A stretch of DNA of 8,642 bases, from NCBI GenBank assembly GCA_021779005.1, contig JAJYBN010000037.1, positions 1 to 8,642 on the forward strand. The letters run 5' to 3'. Below are positions 7,159 through 8,642 of this stretch, in pieces. The translations under genes and the position numbers were made by a program. Numbering within the stretch: position 1 is the first letter of the stretch; each line of letters starts with the position of its first letter. The DNA is from Pseudomonadota bacterium. Lineage in GTDB: Bacteria > Pseudomonadota > Gammaproteobacteria > Natronospirales > REEB76. Below the pieces are notes generated by a model. The model worked only from the letters and a program-made list of their open reading frames with translations. It was not told where the DNA came from and made no database searches.

Positions 7159-7917
7159 TTGGATTTTTCCAAACGGGTTATTCTGGTCACCGGTGCCGCC
7201 CGTGGTATCGGTAGCGCCACTGCCAATGCTTTCGCGCGCCTCGGCGGGAGTGTGGCGGTGCATTACTGCTCAAGCCAAAAGCAGGCCCAGGCACTGGCGA
7301 AATCCTTACCAGGCGACGAGCACACAACTTTCCAGGCGGATTTAACTAGCCCCGATGACTGCGAAAGACTCATGACGGAAGTCATGCGTCATTACGGGCG
7401 GCTGGATGTGTTAGTGAACAACGCCGGGATCTATGAAGTCAAAGCCCTCGCGAATCTTGAGTTTCGCGACTGGCAAGCTACCTGGAAACGCACCCTGGAC
7501 GCCGACCTCATCGGACCTGCGAACCTGTGTTTTCTGGCCGCCAAAATGATGATGCGACAGACAAGCGGGCACATCATCAATATCTCATCCCGTGGTGCGT
7601 TCCGCGGCGAGCCGGAAGCGCCCGCATACGGGGCCGCCAAGGCGGGGCTCAATCAACTGTCACAATCGCTGGCCTGGGCGCTGGCGCCCTACAATATTTT
7701 CGTGGGTGTTGTGGCGCCGGGATTCGTGCGCACCGACATGACTGCGGAACTGCTGGATGGTCCGCAGGGCGATGCCATCCGCGCCCAGAGTCCACTGAAG
7801 CGCGCCGCCACCCCGGAAGAAATCGCTGAAGCCGTGGTACGACTGGCAGCCGACGGCATGCTGTACGCTACGGGCTGCATATTGGACGTGAATGGCGCGT
7901 CGTATCTGCGCAGTTAA
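7159..7917 (+). CDS. Classical short-chain dehydrogenase/reductase (SDR, FabG-like), NAD(P)-dependent
   Basis: The product is 252 residues, typical of a classical SDR, a cytoplasmic oxidoreductase acting on carbonyl or hydroxyl groups. The Rossmann cofactor motif TGAARGIG lies at residues 11-18; Arg15 in it is common in NADP-preferring members. NNAG is at 87-90, catalytic Ser144 is in NISSRG, Tyr157 and Lys161 form YxxxK, and a PG pair is at 187-188. The C-terminus (DVNGASYLR) fits the family. At the position of the tetrad Asn, usually in a vNLxG context, this protein has Asp116 (DADLIG). It starts with TTG, forced by an in-frame TGA just upstream and supported by a strong Shine-Dalgarno. The substrate is not predictable; FabG-like, pteridine-reductase-like and sugar or steroid SDRs share these motifs. 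The terC-like gene follows after 14 bases, so the two probably share a transcript. Confidence 0.93.
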   Translation: MDFSKRVILVTGAARGIGSATANAFARLGGSVAVHYCSSQKQAQALAKSLPGDEHTTFQADLTSPDDCERLMTEVMRHYGRLDVLVNNAGIYEVKALANLEFRDWQATWKRTLDADLIGPANLCFLAAKMMMRQTSGHIINISSRGAFRGEPEAPAYGAAKAGLNQLSQSLAWALAPYNIFVGVVAPGFVRTDMTAELLDGPQGDAIRAQSPLKRAATPEEIAEAVVRLAADGMLYATGCILDVNGASYLRS

Positions 7918-7920
7918 GCC

Positions 7921-7926
7921 AAGGAG
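7921..7926 (+). promoter_or_regulatory. Shine-Dalgarno site for the TerC-family gene
   Basis: AAGGAG lies in the 14-base gap after the SDR stop. It is five bases from the ATG at 7932 and eight from the second ATG at 7935. Both distances are workable, so the protein may begin MMEW or MEW. Confidence 0.8.
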
Positions 7927-7931
7927 CCTGG

Positions 7932-8642
7932 ATGATGGAATGGATCACTGACCCGAATGTCTGGGCAGCGCTGGTCACACTCACGGCGCTTGAAATCGTC
8001 CTGGGCATCGACAACATAATCTTCATTTCAATCGTCACCGCGCGTCTGCCACAGAAGCGTCAGGACTTCGCCCGCCGCTTCGGTCTTTCTCTGGCGGTGC
8101 TCACGCGGCTTGCACTGCTCGTCACGGTCTTCTGGCTGTCGCGGCTCAGCGCGCCGCTGTTCAGCCTGTTTGAACAGCCCTTTTCGCTGCGCGACCTGGT
8201 GTTGATCGGCGGCGGGTTGTTCCTGCTTGCCAAAAGCACGCTGGAGATCCACGGCAATCTTGAGGTAGGCGCCACACCGCGCACTGCCAGCGTGCACCTC
8301 TCGGTCCCTTCTGCCGTCATACAAATCGCATTGCTCGATATGGTATTTTCGTTTGATTCCGTGATCACCGCCATCGGCATGTCGGACCGTTTGTGGGTCA
8401 TGGCTGCGGCAATCCTCATCGCCGTGGGTTTCATGTTGCTGTACGCTGGTATCGTGAGCCGCTTCGTACAGCGACACCCGACACTCAAGATGCTGGCGCT
8501 CGCATTCCTGATCTTGATTGGCGTAGCACTGATCGCTGATGGTTTCAGCCTGCATATCCCCAAGGGCTACATCTATTTCGCCATGGCTTTCGCATTTGGG
8601 GTGGAAATGCTCAACCTGCGGCTACACAGGCAAAAATCATGA
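7932..8642 (+). CDS. TerC-family integral membrane protein, YgdQ-like short form
   Basis: The product is 236 residues, matching the short YgdQ-type TerC proteins (about 237), which lack the CBS and CorC domains of YoaE-type relatives. About seven hydrophobic segments can be drawn (roughly 10-35, 50-70, 88-102, 128-150, 155-175, 186-204, 211-230), so it sits in the inner membrane. The two family signature blocks are present: EIVLGIDNIIF (residues 21-31, acidic Glu21 and Asp27) and LLDMVFSFDSV (134-144, acidic Asp136 and Asp142). A third conserved block, IADGFSLHIPKGYIYFAMAF, is near 201-220. Some TerC relatives (Alx, YceF/YkoY type) are linked to manganese export or metal loading of secreted proteins; for the YgdQ type the function is not settled, so metal handling is an inference. 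Translation likely follows from the SDR message. The stop codon is the last three bases of the window. Confidence 0.94.
   Translation: MMEWITDPNVWAALVTLTALEIVLGIDNIIFISIVTARLPQKRQDFARRFGLSLAVLTRLALLVTVFWLSRLSAPLFSLFEQPFSLRDLVLIGGGLFLLAKSTLEIHGNLEVGATPRTASVHLSVPSAVIQIALLDMVFSFDSVITAIGMSDRLWVMAAAILIAVGFMLLYAGIVSRFVQRHPTLKMLALAFLILIGVALIADGFSLHIPKGYIYFAMAFAFGVEMLNLRLHRQKS

Noticed and set aside
7057..7263. N-terminal extension of the esterase by 69 codons
   Set aside because: It crosses the divergent promoter region and the 5' end of the SDR, resembles no part of the esterase family, and lacks a ribosome site, whereas ATG 7056 has GGGAG at ideal spacing.

Overview
The window is ordinary, densely coded chromosomal DNA from a Gram-negative bacterium. 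GC content looks moderately high, roughly 58-60% by eye. A TamA/TamB pair means an outer membrane is present. Overall protein character suggests a gammaproteobacterium or a close relative, but no rRNA or species-specific gene pins this down. I see no mobile element, CRISPR array, tRNA, phage gene or foreign-looking stretch. No gene-free stretch exceeds about 100 bases.

Left arm (1-6330, + strand): three genes read in one direction with no space between them. They are the 3' part of an S9-family serine peptidase (start lies off the window), tamA (Omp85-family outer-membrane protein) and tamB (long periplasmic AsmA-like protein, inner-membrane anchored). The stop of each gene overlaps the start of the next in a 4-base ATGA or GTGA junction, so the three are very probably one operon with coupled translation. 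TamA and TamB together form the translocation and assembly module. It spans the periplasm, assists insertion of some outer-membrane proteins, and (for TamB) takes part in phospholipid transport between the membranes.

Middle (6385-7056, - strand): a compact carboxylesterase of the EstB/acyl-protein thioesterase-like alpha/beta-hydrolase family. It converges on tamB across a 54-base gap with no convincing terminator.

Right arm (7159-8642, + strand): a short-chain dehydrogenase/reductase (SDR) starts divergently from the esterase. Fourteen bases after it comes a TerC/YgdQ-type seven-helix membrane protein that ends exactly at the last base of the window. The two are probably co-transcribed. The 102-base divergent spacer must hold the promoters for both directions and has an unusual translation-start region: a tandem 8-mer duplication carrying the Shine-Dalgarno sequence, a TTG start and a tiny in-frame upstream ORF.

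I found no convincing novel system. The points most worth a second look are the translationally coupled S9 peptidase-TAM operon, the SDR start region, an Asn-to-Asp change at the SDR tetrad position, and the single cysteine pair in TamB.
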